The translations under genes and the position numbers were made by a program. Under the pieces are notes generated by a model. The model did not search any database. It was not told the DNA's origin and worked only from the letters and a program-made list of their open reading frames with translations. A stretch of 64,000 nucleotides of DNA from Flavisolibacter nicotianae (GTDB taxonomy: Bacteria; Bacteroidota; Bacteroidia; Chitinophagales; Chitinophagaceae). The DNA lies in assembly GCF_003628535.1 (NCBI RefSeq), contig NZ_RBCI01000001.1, forward strand, positions 248,001 through 312,000, in the 5' to 3' direction. Below, one piece after another: positions 1-8,951 of the stretch. Position 1 is the stretch's first letter, and each line of letters starts with the position of its first letter.

Positions 1-707
1 ACGATGGCGTGGATGCTGTTGCAAAGCGCCTGAAACAGTGGAGAAAGAATGATGGCAGGTCGCAGAGGAAAGAGGACAGTCGCTACCCGCCAGCTCTGCT
101 CATCGGCGGCAACATCGGCAAGAACAAAACCACGCCCAACGAAGAAGCCTGGAAGGACTACGAGATTTGCTTTCGCACCCTGCATCCCTACGTGGATTTT
201 TTTGTGGTGAATGTCAGCTCGCCCAACACACCGGGCTTGCGGGAGTTGCAGGAGAAAGACGCGCTGAAGAAAATCCTGACGCATTTGCAGGAGATGAACA
301 AAACCTTTGCGCACCCAAGACCCATCCTTTTAAAAATTGCACCCGACCTTACCCTGGAGCAGATTGACGATGTGATAGACCTGGCCAAAGAGATCAGCCT
401 TGACGGCCTTGTGGCAACCAATACCACCATCAGCCGTGCGGGTCTTCAGACGGCCGCCGGCGAAGTGCAGGCCATCGGTGCCGGTGGCGTCAGCGGGAAG
501 CCGCTGGAACAGCGAAGCACGGAGATCGTTCGCTATATCCATCAAAAAACAGGCGGGCAAATTCCCCTCATTGGGTCCGGCGGCATTTTTACAGTTGATG
601 ATGCCCGAAACAAGCTGGCAGCAGGCGCTTCCCTTATCGAAGTGTGGACAGGTTTTATCTATGAAGGCCCGGGAATTGTAAAAAGAATTTGCGGGGCATT
701 TGCGTAA
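1..707 (+). CDS. pyrD: Dihydroorotate dehydrogenase (quinone), 5' end outside window
   Basis: C-terminal two thirds of a class 2, quinone-linked dihydroorotate dehydrogenase, which oxidises dihydroorotate to orotate in pyrimidine synthesis at the membrane. The frame is open to the left edge, so the true start is outside; the GTG at 9 is internal. Visible family motifs are [19 protein letters not shown] (carrying the catalytic serine), [22 protein letters not shown] and the FMN phosphate loop PLIGSGGIF. Odd: between the KRL that follows the first helix and GGNIGKNK there is a basic stretch (about residues 10-30 of the visible part, rich in K, R, D and S) that looks some 15 residues longer than I expect for this family. 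It is followed at 18 bp by the TerC gene on the same strand. Confidence 0.93.
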   Translation, partial: DGVDAVAKRLKQWRKNDGRSQRKEDSRYPPALLIGGNIGKNKTTPNEEAWKDYEICFRTLHPYVDFFVVNVSSPNTPGLRELQEKDALKKILTHLQEMNKTFAHPRPILLKIAPDLTLEQIDDVIDLAKEISLDGLVATNTTISRAGLQTAAGEVQAIGAGGVSGKPLEQRSTEIVRYIHQKTGGQIPLIGSGGIFTVDDARNKLAAGASLIEVWTGFIYEGPGIVKRICGAFA

Positions 708-725
708 TTATTTTTAATCAGTTTT

Positions 726-1529
726 ATGGCAGAATTATTCTCGGTAGAAAGTCTTGTTAGTTTTTTGGTATTGGTGATTCTAGAAGTCGTGCTGGGTATT
801 GATAATGTCATTTTTGTGAGCCTCATCTTAAACCGCCTGAAAGAAGACATGAAAAAAAAGGCACGGCGTGCCTGGATGATCAGCGGCATTATTATCCGCA
901 GCATATTATTAATGGGATTGAGCTGGCTGCTTTCGCAACGGGGCAAACCATTGTTTAGCGTTGGGGAAAAAGGCTTTGACCTGGCAAGCCTGGTGATGCT
1001 CGTAGGCGGGCTGTTTTTGATTTACAAGTCGGTAAAAGAAATTCATGGCAAGCTGGAAGGCGACGACGAAGAAGGCGGCCTTGGCAACGCGGCTTACCTT
1101 TCGTTTGGCAAAGCCATTCTGCAAATCATGCTCATTGATACCGTGTTTTCCTTCGACAGTGTGATTACAGCAGGCGGCACGGCCAAACACGTTGAAATTA
1201 TGATCGCCGCCGTTGTCATTGCCATGATCATCATGTTTTTATTCAGCCCCAAAATTTCATCCTTCATCCACAAACACCCAACGCTCAAAATGCTGGCACT
1301 TTCGTTTTTGGTGATGATCGGGTTAAGCCTTGTCATTGAAGGCTGGGCTGCGGAAAAGGCCGAAGAACTGCACCTGAAAAACTACATCTACTTTGGCATG
1401 GCCTTTTCGTTTGGCGTAGAATTGCTGAACATGACGATGTTCAAGCGCAAACGGCAAAGAAAAGTTGTAGAACTGCACGAACCGATCCTCCGTTCGAATG
1501 AAGAAAACATTTCAGACGAAGCGCATTAA
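726..1529 (+). CDS. TerC-family integral membrane protein
   Basis: A 267-residue polytopic membrane protein of the TerC/Alx family, implicated in metal (often manganese) export or tellurium resistance. The two acidic family motifs are present: EVVLGIDNVIF in the first membrane segment (about residues 20-30) and DTVFSFDSVITAGG in the middle of the protein, each with the conserved Asp of the transport site. About seven hydrophobic segments are visible, with an acidic cytoplasmic loop (GDDEEGG) near residue 115. It starts 18 bp after pyrD, so co-transcription is plausible, although no functional link is evident. The start ATG at 726 gives the expected N-terminus immediately before the first membrane helix. 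The actual substrate cannot be told from sequence. Confidence 0.88.
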   Translation: MAELFSVESLVSFLVLVILEVVLGIDNVIFVSLILNRLKEDMKKKARRAWMISGIIIRSILLMGLSWLLSQRGKPLFSVGEKGFDLASLVMLVGGLFLIYKSVKEIHGKLEGDDEEGGLGNAAYLSFGKAILQIMLIDTVFSFDSVITAGGTAKHVEIMIAAVVIAMIIMFLFSPKISSFIHKHPTLKMLALSFLVMIGLSLVIEGWAAEKAEELHLKNYIYFGMAFSFGVELLNMTMFKRKRQRKVVELHEPILRSNEENISDEAH

Positions 1530-1641
1530 ACAGGCACTCAACCAGCCCGCTGCCAAGCCATAGAGAAAGGTGAGACGGCAGACGTCAAACAAAAGGCCTT
1601 CCATTTCGCCTTTCCCGTCTTACTGATGCAGCCGCATCGTT

Positions 1642-2349
1642 TCATAGTAGTGAGGCATTCATCTTCAGAAGTGTGGCCGCTACAATGCCGGCTGTTTCGG
1701 TTCGCAGCCGCGTATTCCCCAGGGCAACGGGTTGAAAGCCTTCGTTCAGGGCCAGCGCAATTTCTTTGGGTGTAAAATCCCCTTCGGGGCCAATGAGGAT
1801 AAGGGCTGAGGGTTGGCGGATGCGGGATGACAGTTGAGTCTTTTGATCGGGCAGGCAATGGGCAATGAACCTGCTTTCCTGCTTTGCATTTTTTACCGCG
1901 TCCGGAAAATTTTGCGGCTCGTGTAAGAGGGGCAACCAGGCTTGCTGCGATTGCAGCATGGCGCTAACCAAAATACCTTTCATCCGGTCGTAGCGGAACT
2001 TTTCTTTTTCCGTCCGTTCGCAAAGAAGCGGAATGATTTCATTCACGCCGATCTCTGTTGCTTTTTCCAAAAACCATTCGAAGCGGGATGCATTCTTGAC
2101 AATGGAAATCGCAATGCTCACCCTGGGCATGCTTTCCGGTTCTTCCTTTACAGCCGAGACCTGTACGACGCAACGCTTGCGGTTGTCGTCAACGATCTGC
2201 GCCGTTGCTTTACGGCCCTGGCCATCGGTGAGCAAGACGTCCTCTCCTTTTTCCATGCGCAACACACCGATCATGTGCTTGGATGTGTCTTCCTCCAACT
2301 GCAGCAAGCCGTTGCTTATTTCCTCCACAAAAAAATACGAAAGCGCCAT
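1642..2349 (-). CDS. rsmE: 16S rRNA (uracil1498-N3)-methyltransferase
   Basis: A 235-residue RsmE, which methylates U1498 of 16S rRNA with S-adenosylmethionine. The N-terminal PUA-like part ends with LEEDTSKHMIGVLRMEKGED, and the C-terminal SPOUT (trefoil-knot) domain carries KNASRFEWFLEKATEIGV, the ERT/EK segment around residue 110, LILIGPEGDFTPKE and LGNTRLRTETA, all diagnostic of the family. Length is normal. It lies downstream of dnaB on the same strand, separated by a strong hairpin terminator, so it is probably transcribed separately. Confidence 0.93.
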   Translation of the reverse strand: MALSYFFVEEISNGLLQLEEDTSKHMIGVLRMEKGEDVLLTDGQGRKATAQIVDDNRKRCVVQVSAVKEEPESMPRVSIAISIVKNASRFEWFLEKATEIGVNEIIPLLCERTEKEKFRYDRMKGILVSAMLQSQQAWLPLLHEPQNFPDAVKNAKQESRFIAHCLPDQKTQLSSRIRQPSALILIGPEGDFTPKEIALALNEGFQPVALGNTRLRTETAGIVAATLLKMNASLL

Positions 2350-2399
2350 GCTGCGAAGCTAAGAGACAAAGAGAAATCTTATTCAGTACAGATAGGTTT

Positions 2400-2448
2400 A
2401 AAAAGAAAAGAGAGAAAGAGTGGCTTTGATGTCTCTTTCTCTCTTTTC
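2400..2448 (-). terminator. Intrinsic terminator of dnaB
   Basis: A perfect 16-bp inverted repeat (arms 2405-2420 and 2433-2448, sequence GAAAAGAGAGAAAGAG and its complement) with a 12-nt loop lies 20 bp after the dnaB stop. Read on the minus strand the second arm runs into TTTTCTTTTT, giving the U-rich tail of an intrinsic terminator. The arms are almost pure purine/pyrimidine, which is unusual for a terminator stem (low GC but long). Confidence 0.75.
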
Positions 2449-2468
2449 CATCTTTTGAACACTTAGCC

Positions 2469-4016
2469 TTAGAACGGATCGTCGTCATCCGGCAGGTCGT
2501 TCATCTTGCTGCCCGTTTGGATATAAAGCTTCGGTCCTTCGGAATCAGTTACCGGTTTCCAGTTGGGTGGCATGCTAAAGCCGCCGCCAAACTCATCGCC
2601 CGAGTCTTCAAAGAATTTCTGTATTTCCAGCCGTGCACGGAACTTCAGGTTCTCCAGCGAACCGTTCCGGTGTTTGGCGATCCGCAGGTGGGTTTCTCCC
2701 TTCACGCTTTCGCCCATCTCGTTTTGCTGGATTTCGTGGTATTCCGGACGGTAAATAAAGCACACCATGTCCGCATCCTGTTCGATAGCACCCGATTCAC
2801 GAAGGTCACTCAACTGCGGCATCTTATTGCCGTCTTTGCGTTTCTCCACCTCACGGCTTAACTGCGAAAGGGCAATCACCGGCACCTGCAATTCTTTGGC
2901 AAGACCTTTCAAGCTTCGCGAGATGTTCGAGATCTCCTGTTCACGGTTGGTATTTTTTCCCTCCCCGGTCCCGCTCATCAACTGCAGGTAGTCGATGATG
3001 ATCAACCCGATGTTGTGGGAGTTTTTCAGGCGGCGGCACTTGGCCCGCAGTTCAAAAATGTTCAGCGAGGCCGTATCGTCAATAAACAGTTTGGCATCGG
3101 CCAGCCGTTGGATTCCTTTTTTGTACAACTGCTCCATTTCGTAATCTTCCATCTTTCCCCGGGCAATCTTCTCCAGGTGAATTTCGCTTTCGGCCGAAAG
3201 AATACGTTGCACCAATTGCGCCGCACTCATCTCCAAAGAGAACACGGCAACAGGCGTAGGCTTGGTGGGATGCAGGGCCGCATTACGGGCAAGGTTAAGG
3301 GCAAAGGCCGTTTTACCCACCGAGGGACGAGCGGCCAGGATAATCAGGTCCGTGCTCTGCCAGCCGTAGGTGATTTTATCGAGGTGGGCAAAACCGCTGG
3401 GTACACCGGTGATCTCTTCGTTCCGGTTGCGCATGTCCTCGATGCGCTGGATCGTTTTTACCAACACCGTGTCGATCGTTTCCACGCTGTTGCGCAGGTG
3501 TTCGGAAGTCACCTTGTAGATCTTGCTTTCCGCATCATCGAGCAGGTCAAACACGTCGGTGCTTTCTTCGTACGCATCGGAAATAATCTCGCCGCTAATG
3601 CGGATCAGTTCGCGCTGAATAAATTTTTGCAGGATGATCCGCGAGTGGGCTTCGATGTGTGCCGAGGAGGTAACGGCATTGGTCAGCTTCGTGATATAAT
3701 AGGGGCCGCCAACAATGTCCAACTCTTCGTTGGAGCGAAGTTCTTCCACCACGGTCAGCATGTCGATCGGCTGGCTTTTGTTCGACAGGGTTTTCATGGC
3801 CCTGAAGATGCGCTGGTGTGCATCGACGTAATAACATTCCGATTTCAAAATCTCGGCGACCGTATCGAACGCACCTTTCTCCAGCATGATGGCACCCAGC
3901 ACCGCTTCTTCCAGTTCTCTTGCCTGCGGCGGCACCTTGCCGTAAACCATGGTACTTAGATCGAGCGACGCTTTGCGTCCCTTCTTTTTATCGCGGTTGA
4001 GATTCGTTAGATCCAT
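2469..4016 (-). CDS. dnaB: Replicative DNA helicase DnaB
   Basis: A 515-residue hexameric replicative helicase that unwinds DNA at the fork and loads primase. The N-terminal DnaB domain (about residues 25-130, beginning PPQARELEEAVLGAIMLE) is followed by the linker and the RecA-like motor with Walker A ARPSVGKT (229-236), SLEMSAAQLVQRILSAES, the Walker B region LIIIDYLQLM, and LRESGAIEQDADMV near the C-terminus. No intein is present and the length is typical. The C-terminal tail ends in acidic DDDDPF. The ~500 bp upstream is non-coding and carries DnaA-box-like repeats (see separate entry). Confidence 0.96.
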   Translation of the reverse strand: MDLTNLNRDKKKGRKASLDLSTMVYGKVPPQARELEEAVLGAIMLEKGAFDTVAEILKSECYYVDAHQRIFRAMKTLSNKSQPIDMLTVVEELRSNEELDIVGGPYYITKLTNAVTSSAHIEAHSRIILQKFIQRELIRISGEIISDAYEESTDVFDLLDDAESKIYKVTSEHLRNSVETIDTVLVKTIQRIEDMRNRNEEITGVPSGFAHLDKITYGWQSTDLIILAARPSVGKTAFALNLARNAALHPTKPTPVAVFSLEMSAAQLVQRILSAESEIHLEKIARGKMEDYEMEQLYKKGIQRLADAKLFIDDTASLNIFELRAKCRRLKNSHNIGLIIIDYLQLMSGTGEGKNTNREQEISNISRSLKGLAKELQVPVIALSQLSREVEKRKDGNKMPQLSDLRESGAIEQDADMVCFIYRPEYHEIQQNEMGESVKGETHLRIAKHRNGSLENLKFRARLEIQKFFEDSGDEFGGGFSMPPNWKPVTDSEGPKLYIQTGSKMNDLPDDDDPF

Positions 4017-4171
4017 ACAAAATTTTTTAGCATTGACGCCCCCTCACTTGACACGGAAAATTTGTACATCTATGAAGTTTGCTGGCAATTGGTGATCCGC
4101 AGGTTTCCGTCCGTCGGTTAACGAATATAGGCGGATAAAAGCCCCTGATAACAATTCCGTAACGTTTAAAT

Positions 4172-4441
4172 TAATCCACAGCGCTCTTCACAGGTTATAC
4201 ACAGCTTTCCGGCAGATATACACGCCTGCCGATCTGTTGTGCACAAAATTCCAATTTTTTTAGCATCTTTTGTCCAGTTGTGCACAAGTTTTTGTGCGAA
4301 AAAAAACCGCCTTTTTCTTGGTAACGTAAATCCGGCGAAAGCCCAGCCCGGGCGCCCTGCCCGATGCAAAAAAGGGTGCGCCTGCCCGTCGGTTTGCCAT
4401 CGCCAAACCCGAAAATCGGTTCGACCCAAGACTGTTGATAA
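4172..4441. promoter_or_regulatory. Phased DnaA-box-like 9-mers in the dnaB upstream gap
   Basis: The 508-bp gap between dnaB and the RsmI-like gene (4017-4524) shows no convincing gene. It contains TTATACACA at 4195-4203, matching TTATNCACA exactly, and near matches at 4172-4180 (8/9), 4216-4224 (7/9), 4237-4245, 4278-4286 and, on the other strand, 4433-4441. The 10-mer palindrome TTGTGCACAA occurs twice (4237-4246, 4278-4287). Starts are spaced 23, 21, 21 and 41 bp, that is about two helical turns, and AT-rich tracts lie between 4246 and 4310. This could be a DnaA-binding regulatory region or an origin-like element; flanking gene order does not decide. Confidence 0.35.
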
Positions 4442-4524
4442 ATTTTTGTGCGGTGCTTTGTGTTGTCAGGATGATAACCTTGGTTCAAAATAGCTTCCCG
4501 TTTTTTTCGACAGAAAGCTCTCCG

Positions 4525-5235
4525 TCAGGAGGTTGTGCCGCCGTAAAGAAGGAAAATGACCGGCCGTTTGTGCAACTGCGGTAGTCCCGCCTTCCACTGC
4601 TGTACCGTTTTTGTCTGTACGCTTTCCGATGTCCCGGTAAGGTCGGCCGCCACGCAAATCTGTGTTTGCGGCTGGCAGGTTTTCAGCAGCGCTTCCAAAA
4701 GCTGGTTGTTGCGATACGGTGTTTCAATAAAAATCTGCGTACAGTCTTTTTGCTTCGACTCGCTTTCGAGTGCACGAATGGCTTTTCCCCGCTCGCCTGA
4801 GTCGATCGGCAGGTAGCCCACGAACTGAAACCGCTGCCCGTTCATGCCACTGGCCATCAGGGCCAGCAAAATGGAATTGGGACCCACCAGCGGCTTTACG
4901 GTTGCCCTTTGTTGTTGCGCCAGGTGCACCAGCACCTGGCCCGGGTCGGCCACGCCGGGACAACCCGCCTCGCTGATCACACCGATCGTTCTCCCGTCTT
5001 TCAGCTTTTGCTGAAAGGCAGCAGCAATGGCCGGCGTCACTTCCTGCATGTTGTACCATTCATAGTCGTCGATCACCATTTCTTTCCAAAGCAACTTCAG
5101 GTAGCGCCGTGCCGTGCGTTCGTTTTCGACAAAGAAGACCGAACAGGCTTTTACCGCGTCCAGTAGATAAGCCGGCAGGCAGCCGGTAGCACCTTCAGCT
5201 AAAACGGTTGGTATCAGGTAAACGGTTGCAGGCAT
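4525..5235 (-). CDS. RsmI-like tetrapyrrole-methylase-family rRNA methyltransferase
   Basis: A 236-residue S-adenosylmethionine methyltransferase of the tetrapyrrole methylase fold, the family of RsmI (2'-O-methylation of C1402 in 16S rRNA). Family motifs visible are the N-terminal YLIPTVLAEG, FFVENERTARRYLK, the glycine-rich GVISEAGCPGVADPG that contacts the cofactor, VKPLVGPNSILLALMASG, FVGYLP, IFIETPYRNN and VAADLTG. Bacteroidota often carry this shorter form besides a canonical RsmI, so the exact substrate is inferred only at family level. It follows the EI24 gene on the same strand with a 54-bp gap. Confidence 0.85.
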   Translation of the reverse strand: MPATVYLIPTVLAEGATGCLPAYLLDAVKACSVFFVENERTARRYLKLLWKEMVIDDYEWYNMQEVTPAIAAAFQQKLKDGRTIGVISEAGCPGVADPGQVLVHLAQQQRATVKPLVGPNSILLALMASGMNGQRFQFVGYLPIDSGERGKAIRALESESKQKDCTQIFIETPYRNNQLLEALLKTCQPQTQICVAADLTGTSESVQTKTVQQWKAGLPQLHKRPVIFLLYGGTTS

Positions 5236-5289
5236 GAGAGCGTTTGTTGTTTCTTGTTCGGCGTTCGAGGTTTGCGTTCACTTCACTAT

Positions 5290-6066
5290 TCACCTGTTCT
5301 GCGGTTCCAACTGCTGCTGCACTTTATACAGGCTTAATGTGGCCGCAACAACTGCATACGCCGGTGCCAGTACCCAGCCCACCAGGACGACGGCGTGCAT
5401 CAGGTAAAACATCAGGCCATTGCCGATCGCCAGTCCGCGGTGATGCCCGATGTAATCGATGCTCGCCGAGGCCGGCACACGGTTGCGTTCGAGGCTGTAA
5501 TCCAGCATGGAAAAGCCATAGTAGTAACATTCCATGAACAAGCCTACCATCGGCGTTACCCAGCCAAACAACGGGATCAGCGAAAGCAGCAGGATGGAAA
5601 AAACATAGACCGTTTGCCACAGCGAATTGCGCAGCGCCACACGGATGCCACGCCACATGTCTTTCAGCAACTGCGAAAGCGAAAACGGGAAATCCTTGCC
5701 TTCGATGATGCTTGATGTTTTCTCGCTTAAATAGGCAAACACCGGCGAACCGATAATGAGGAAAAGGTATTTGAACCAGGAAAAATAAAAGAACACCAGC
5801 AGCAGCCGCAGGATCAGGCCGGCCATCACGAACAAAAAGCTGAGCCACTCGCTGCGCTCTTTTTGCAGCCAGGTCTCCAGCCCGATGCGCCGGCTAAGCC
5901 AGGTAACGGCTGCATCGGAAGAATTCCAGAAAAAGTACATGCCCACTATAAAAAGGATCATGTACACCACACCCGGAATCAGGATCCATTTCCACAACCG
6001 GTGCTTGCGGATGAAATTGTGCGCATCAAAAAAAGACTGTATCGCAATGATGATTTCTTTGAGCAA
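5290..6066 (-). CDS. EI24/CysZ-like membrane protein
   Basis: A 258-residue membrane protein with the EI24 domain pattern: several long hydrophobic helices, an N-terminal amphipathic segment (MLKEIIIAIQSFFDAHNFIRKHRLWKWIL) and the conserved central EGKDFPFSLSQLLKDMWRG loop followed by NSLWQTVYVF and LIPLFGWVTP. Bacterial EI24 relatives include CysZ, a sulfate permease, but many Bacteroidota members have no known role and there are no cysteine-biosynthesis genes nearby. It is transcribed divergently from the glycosylase gene, sharing a 96-bp intergenic region. Confidence 0.8.
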   Translation of the reverse strand: MLKEIIIAIQSFFDAHNFIRKHRLWKWILIPGVVYMILFIVGMYFFWNSSDAAVTWLSRRIGLETWLQKERSEWLSFLFVMAGLILRLLLVFFYFSWFKYLFLIIGSPVFAYLSEKTSSIIEGKDFPFSLSQLLKDMWRGIRVALRNSLWQTVYVFSILLLSLIPLFGWVTPMVGLFMECYYYGFSMLDYSLERNRVPASASIDYIGHHRGLAIGNGLMFYLMHAVVLVGWVLAPAYAVVAATLSLYKVQQQLEPQNR

Positions 6067-6162
6067 CCCGTAGATTTATGGCGGTAAATATAGACGTGAA
6101 AAGGCAAACGGCAGGCCTGAAACTGTGGCTGCAAAATTGTCTCCAAACAATCGTTCCTGCAA

Positions 6163-6783
6163 ATGAAGAAACTCCCCCTCTCCTTTTACCTCCGCGAAGA
6201 CGTGGTGACGATCGCAAAAGAGCTGCTCGGAAAAGTGCTGGTCACCAACTGGGATGGTGCACTCACGTCGGGCCGCATAGTTGAAACCGAAGCCTATGCA
6301 GGTGAACTGGACCGGGCTTCGCATGCATCGAAGGGCCGGACGCAACGAACGGAAGTGATGTACGGCGCCGGCGGACGGGCCTATGTATACCTCTGTTACG
6401 GCATACACCAGATGTTCAACATCGTGACGTCGACGGAAGGCGAACCGCACGCCATCCTGATCAGGGCCGTGGAACCGATCGCCGGCAAAGACATCATGCT
6501 GCAACGCACCGGAAAAAAGAAGTGGGATCCGTCTGTCACGAGTGGGCCGGGACGGGTGGGCAAGGCCTTTGGCTTTCACACCTCGCAGTGCGGGCTTTCG
6601 TTGACCAGTGCTGAACTTTATATTGCCGATGATGGTTTTCGCATCCGGGAAGAAGACATTGTTGCGTCGCCCCGAATCGGTGTTGACTATGCCGGTGCAC
6701 ATGCCGAATGGCATTACCGCTTTTACCTGAAAGACAATCCCTATGTCAGCGGCACCAGGGCCAACGGCAGGCGTGCGAAGTAA
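6163..6783 (+). CDS. mpg: DNA-3-methyladenine glycosylase (AAG/Mpg family)
   Basis: A 206-residue base-excision-repair glycosylase that removes alkylated purines such as 3-methyladenine and hypoxanthine. The catalytic motif GRIVETEAYAG (Glu about 43) is present, with the intercalating-loop region MYGAGGRAYVYLCYGIHQMFNIV, LIRAVEP and the DNA-contact segment SGPGRVGKAFG in which the family normally has GPGKL. The length matches bacterial members. The ATG at 6163 gives the usual MKKLPLSFYLREDVVTIAKELLG start. No partner repair gene is adjacent. Confidence 0.92.
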   Translation: MKKLPLSFYLREDVVTIAKELLGKVLVTNWDGALTSGRIVETEAYAGELDRASHASKGRTQRTEVMYGAGGRAYVYLCYGIHQMFNIVTSTEGEPHAILIRAVEPIAGKDIMLQRTGKKKWDPSVTSGPGRVGKAFGFHTSQCGLSLTSAELYIADDGFRIREEDIVASPRIGVDYAGAHAEWHYRFYLKDNPYVSGTRANGRRAK

Positions 6784-6819
6784 AAGGCTTCTTCCCGTTT
6801 AAATTTTGAGGTTTGCCGT

Positions 6820-8280
6820 TTGCATTCTTTCTTCGGCAAAACTTTTTCGTTGCAGATCAAATTTTCCAAACAACTGATTGCACTGATTTGTGTCACGCTT
6901 GCTGTGCTTATTTTCTTCACCAACCCGTTCGGCGTAAAACCGGAGGCTGCAAAAGTGATCAGCTTTGCGGTGCTCATGATCAGCCTGTGGGTGACCGAAG
7001 CGCTTCCCATGCCCGTTGTGGCCCTGTTGCCCTTGATCCTTTTCCCGCTTTTTGGAATTGCCCCGATCGACACAACCGCGTCCGGCTATGCCAACCCTGT
7101 CATTTACTTGTTCATGGGCGGCTTTATGCTGGGCCTTGCCATTGAAAAATGGAACCTTCACCGGCGCATTGCACTGAACATCGTACGCCTTACCGGCACC
7201 AGCGGCGACCGCATCATCCTCGGTTTTATCCTGTCCACGGGCTTGATCAGTATGTGGCTGAGCAACACCGCTACCACCATGATGATGTTTCCGATTGCCC
7301 TTTCTGTCGTGAAGGTGATGGAAGCCAACAGTCCTCACCAAAAAGGCCTGTCCAATTTTGCCATGTCCATCATGATCGCCATTGCGCTGGCATCGAATTT
7401 TGGCGGCATCGCCACCCTGATCGGCACGCCGCCCAATGTGGCCTATGCCGGCTTCTATAACAAACGCTATCAGGCAACGATTGCCTTTTCCGACTGGGCG
7501 ATGGTGTGTGCACCACTCTCCCTGCTGCTGCTTTTTTTGTTGTACCTCGTTATGGTAAAATGGCTCTATCCCAATGGCATGAAAAGCAACGAAACCACCC
7601 GGTCCATCATTCACAACGAGCTGCGGCAACTGGGTCCTTATTCAACGGCCGAAAAGCGGGTGCTGGTCATTTTCCTGGTAACGGCGCTGCTCTGGATTAC
7701 CAAAGACCTGCTGAACAAAATCGGTCCGCTAAAGCTCGACGACAACATGATTGCGATCCTGGGAGCCACGGCACTCTTCATCACCCCCAGCGGAGAAAAC
7801 AGCGATGCCTTGCTGGAATGGAAAGACACGAAGAACATGGCCTGGGGTATCCTGCTGCTGTTTGGCGGCGGCATTGCGCTGGCCGGCGCCCTTGAAAAAG
7901 CGGGGCTGATTGAACAATTGGGAAACTGGTTTGCCCATTTTGGCCTAAACACTTTTCTGCTCATTTTCCTGGTTACCCTGGTCTCGCTGTTTATTTCCGA
8001 AGTGATGAGCAACGTGGCGCAGGTGATTGTGTTTGCACCCGTGGTGAGCGGGCTGGCCGAAGCATCCCATATGCACCCGCTTCTCCTGGGTATTCCCATG
8101 ACACTGGCCTCCTGTGCCAGCATGCTGCCGATGGGCACACCGCCCAATGCCATTGCATTCTCCAGTGGCTACATCAAACTAAAACACATGACACGGGTAG
8201 GCTTTATCATGAATATCATTTCCGTTATCCTGATCACGCTGTTTTGCTGGCTGTTGTTGCCGCTGGTCTTTAACGTGTAA
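6820..8280 (+). CDS. DASS-family sodium:anion symporter (SLC13-like)
   Basis: A 486-residue inner-membrane transporter of the divalent anion:Na+ symporter family, which imports dicarboxylates, citrate or sulfate with sodium. Signature SNT motifs are visible: MWLSNTATTMMMFPIALSV in the first half and ISEVMSNVAQVIVFAPVV in the second, where the second has SNV rather than SNT. GTPPNVAYA and MGTPPNAIAF are the paired hairpin loops of the binding site. About twelve hydrophobic segments are seen. The start is a TTG at 6820; a second in-frame TTG about 11 codons later is also possible. It converges on the next gene with only 9 bp between stops. Confidence 0.88.
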   Translation: MHSFFGKTFSLQIKFSKQLIALICVTLAVLIFFTNPFGVKPEAAKVISFAVLMISLWVTEALPMPVVALLPLILFPLFGIAPIDTTASGYANPVIYLFMGGFMLGLAIEKWNLHRRIALNIVRLTGTSGDRIILGFILSTGLISMWLSNTATTMMMFPIALSVVKVMEANSPHQKGLSNFAMSIMIAIALASNFGGIATLIGTPPNVAYAGFYNKRYQATIAFSDWAMVCAPLSLLLLFLLYLVMVKWLYPNGMKSNETTRSIIHNELRQLGPYSTAEKRVLVIFLVTALLWITKDLLNKIGPLKLDDNMIAILGATALFITPSGENSDALLEWKDTKNMAWGILLLFGGGIALAGALEKAGLIEQLGNWFAHFGLNTFLLIFLVTLVSLFISEVMSNVAQVIVFAPVVSGLAEASHMHPLLLGIPMTLASCASMLPMGTPPNAIAFSSGYIKLKHMTRVGFIMNIISVILITLFCWLLLPLVFNV

Positions 8281-8289
8281 AGCGAAAAC

Positions 8290-8922
8290 TTAGAAGTCTA
8301 TTTTGGTGATTACCTTGACGACCCTGTATTCTTTTTCACTTGCCTGGTACACTTCCATTTCCCTGTACATGATCCTAAGTGGCTTGTTCAGGAGTGTAAT
8401 TGGGGCGGATTGCAGCTTCTCTGCGCCAGGGAAAAATTCCAACCAGTAAAATTTATCGGTGCGTCCCTGGCTGTTTTGCACCAGTAGGTATGTAAACGGT
8501 TTCCCTTCTATCCTAACCAGATTCCCCGAAAAAGTTTTGGATGCGCTTGTCGATTGGTTGGAGACAATTTCATTCATGTTGGCTTTGACATATTCCTGGA
8601 AAGAAGGGCAATTGAGCGTGGCCAGTTGTCCGATCCTCTCACCAATCGACCGGTAGTCGGTGGTTTTGCTGGTGCTCAGTCCCCACTCGCTTTCGATCTG
8701 CGTACTGTACTTTGAAAACAGCGGCAGGATCACCATGCCCATTTCAGTCGTCATGTTTTCCCTGCTCATATTCGGAAGCTTTTTGGAAAACGAATCGCAG
8801 AACTCGGCGATGATGGCTTTTTCAAACTCCGCTTTGTTTGCTGTTTGTGCATACACGGAAGTAACGGGCAGAAGGGCAATAAGAAACAAGAAACCAGCAG
8901 CAGTTTGGTTGATTTTTTTCAT
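8290..8922 (-). CDS. Secreted protein of unknown function
   Basis: A 210-residue protein with a clear Sec signal peptide (MKKINQTAAGFLFLIALLPV, cleavage likely after VYAQ near residue 26). The mature part has a helical N-terminal half (residues 30-120, with two cysteines, FCDSF and LNCPSF) and a C-terminal half (about 135-210) that reads as beta strands, including KTFSGNLVRIEGKPFTYLLVQ and FYWLEFFPGAE. I do not recognise a family; it resembles the many small periplasmic proteins of Bacteroidota. TATATTTC at 8934-8941 on the minus strand is a near match to the TAnnTTTG promoter box. Confidence 0.7.
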   Translation of the reverse strand: MKKINQTAAGFLFLIALLPVTSVYAQTANKAEFEKAIIAEFCDSFSKKLPNMSRENMTTEMGMVILPLFSKYSTQIESEWGLSTSKTTDYRSIGERIGQLATLNCPSFQEYVKANMNEIVSNQSTSASKTFSGNLVRIEGKPFTYLLVQNSQGRTDKFYWLEFFPGAEKLQSAPITLLNKPLRIMYREMEVYQASEKEYRVVKVITKIDF

Positions 8923-8951
8923 GAATTGAAATTGAAATATACAGGGGGAAT

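Noticed and set aside
4195-4488. Possible gene in the dnaB upstream gap
   Set aside because: Short, no motif, overlaps repeated TGTGCACA-type elements; regulatory DNA is more likely.
4017-4524. Calling the dnaB upstream gap the chromosomal origin
   Set aside because: Only one exact DnaA box, no dnaA nearby, and no diverging gene polarity; kept only as a hypothesis for checking.
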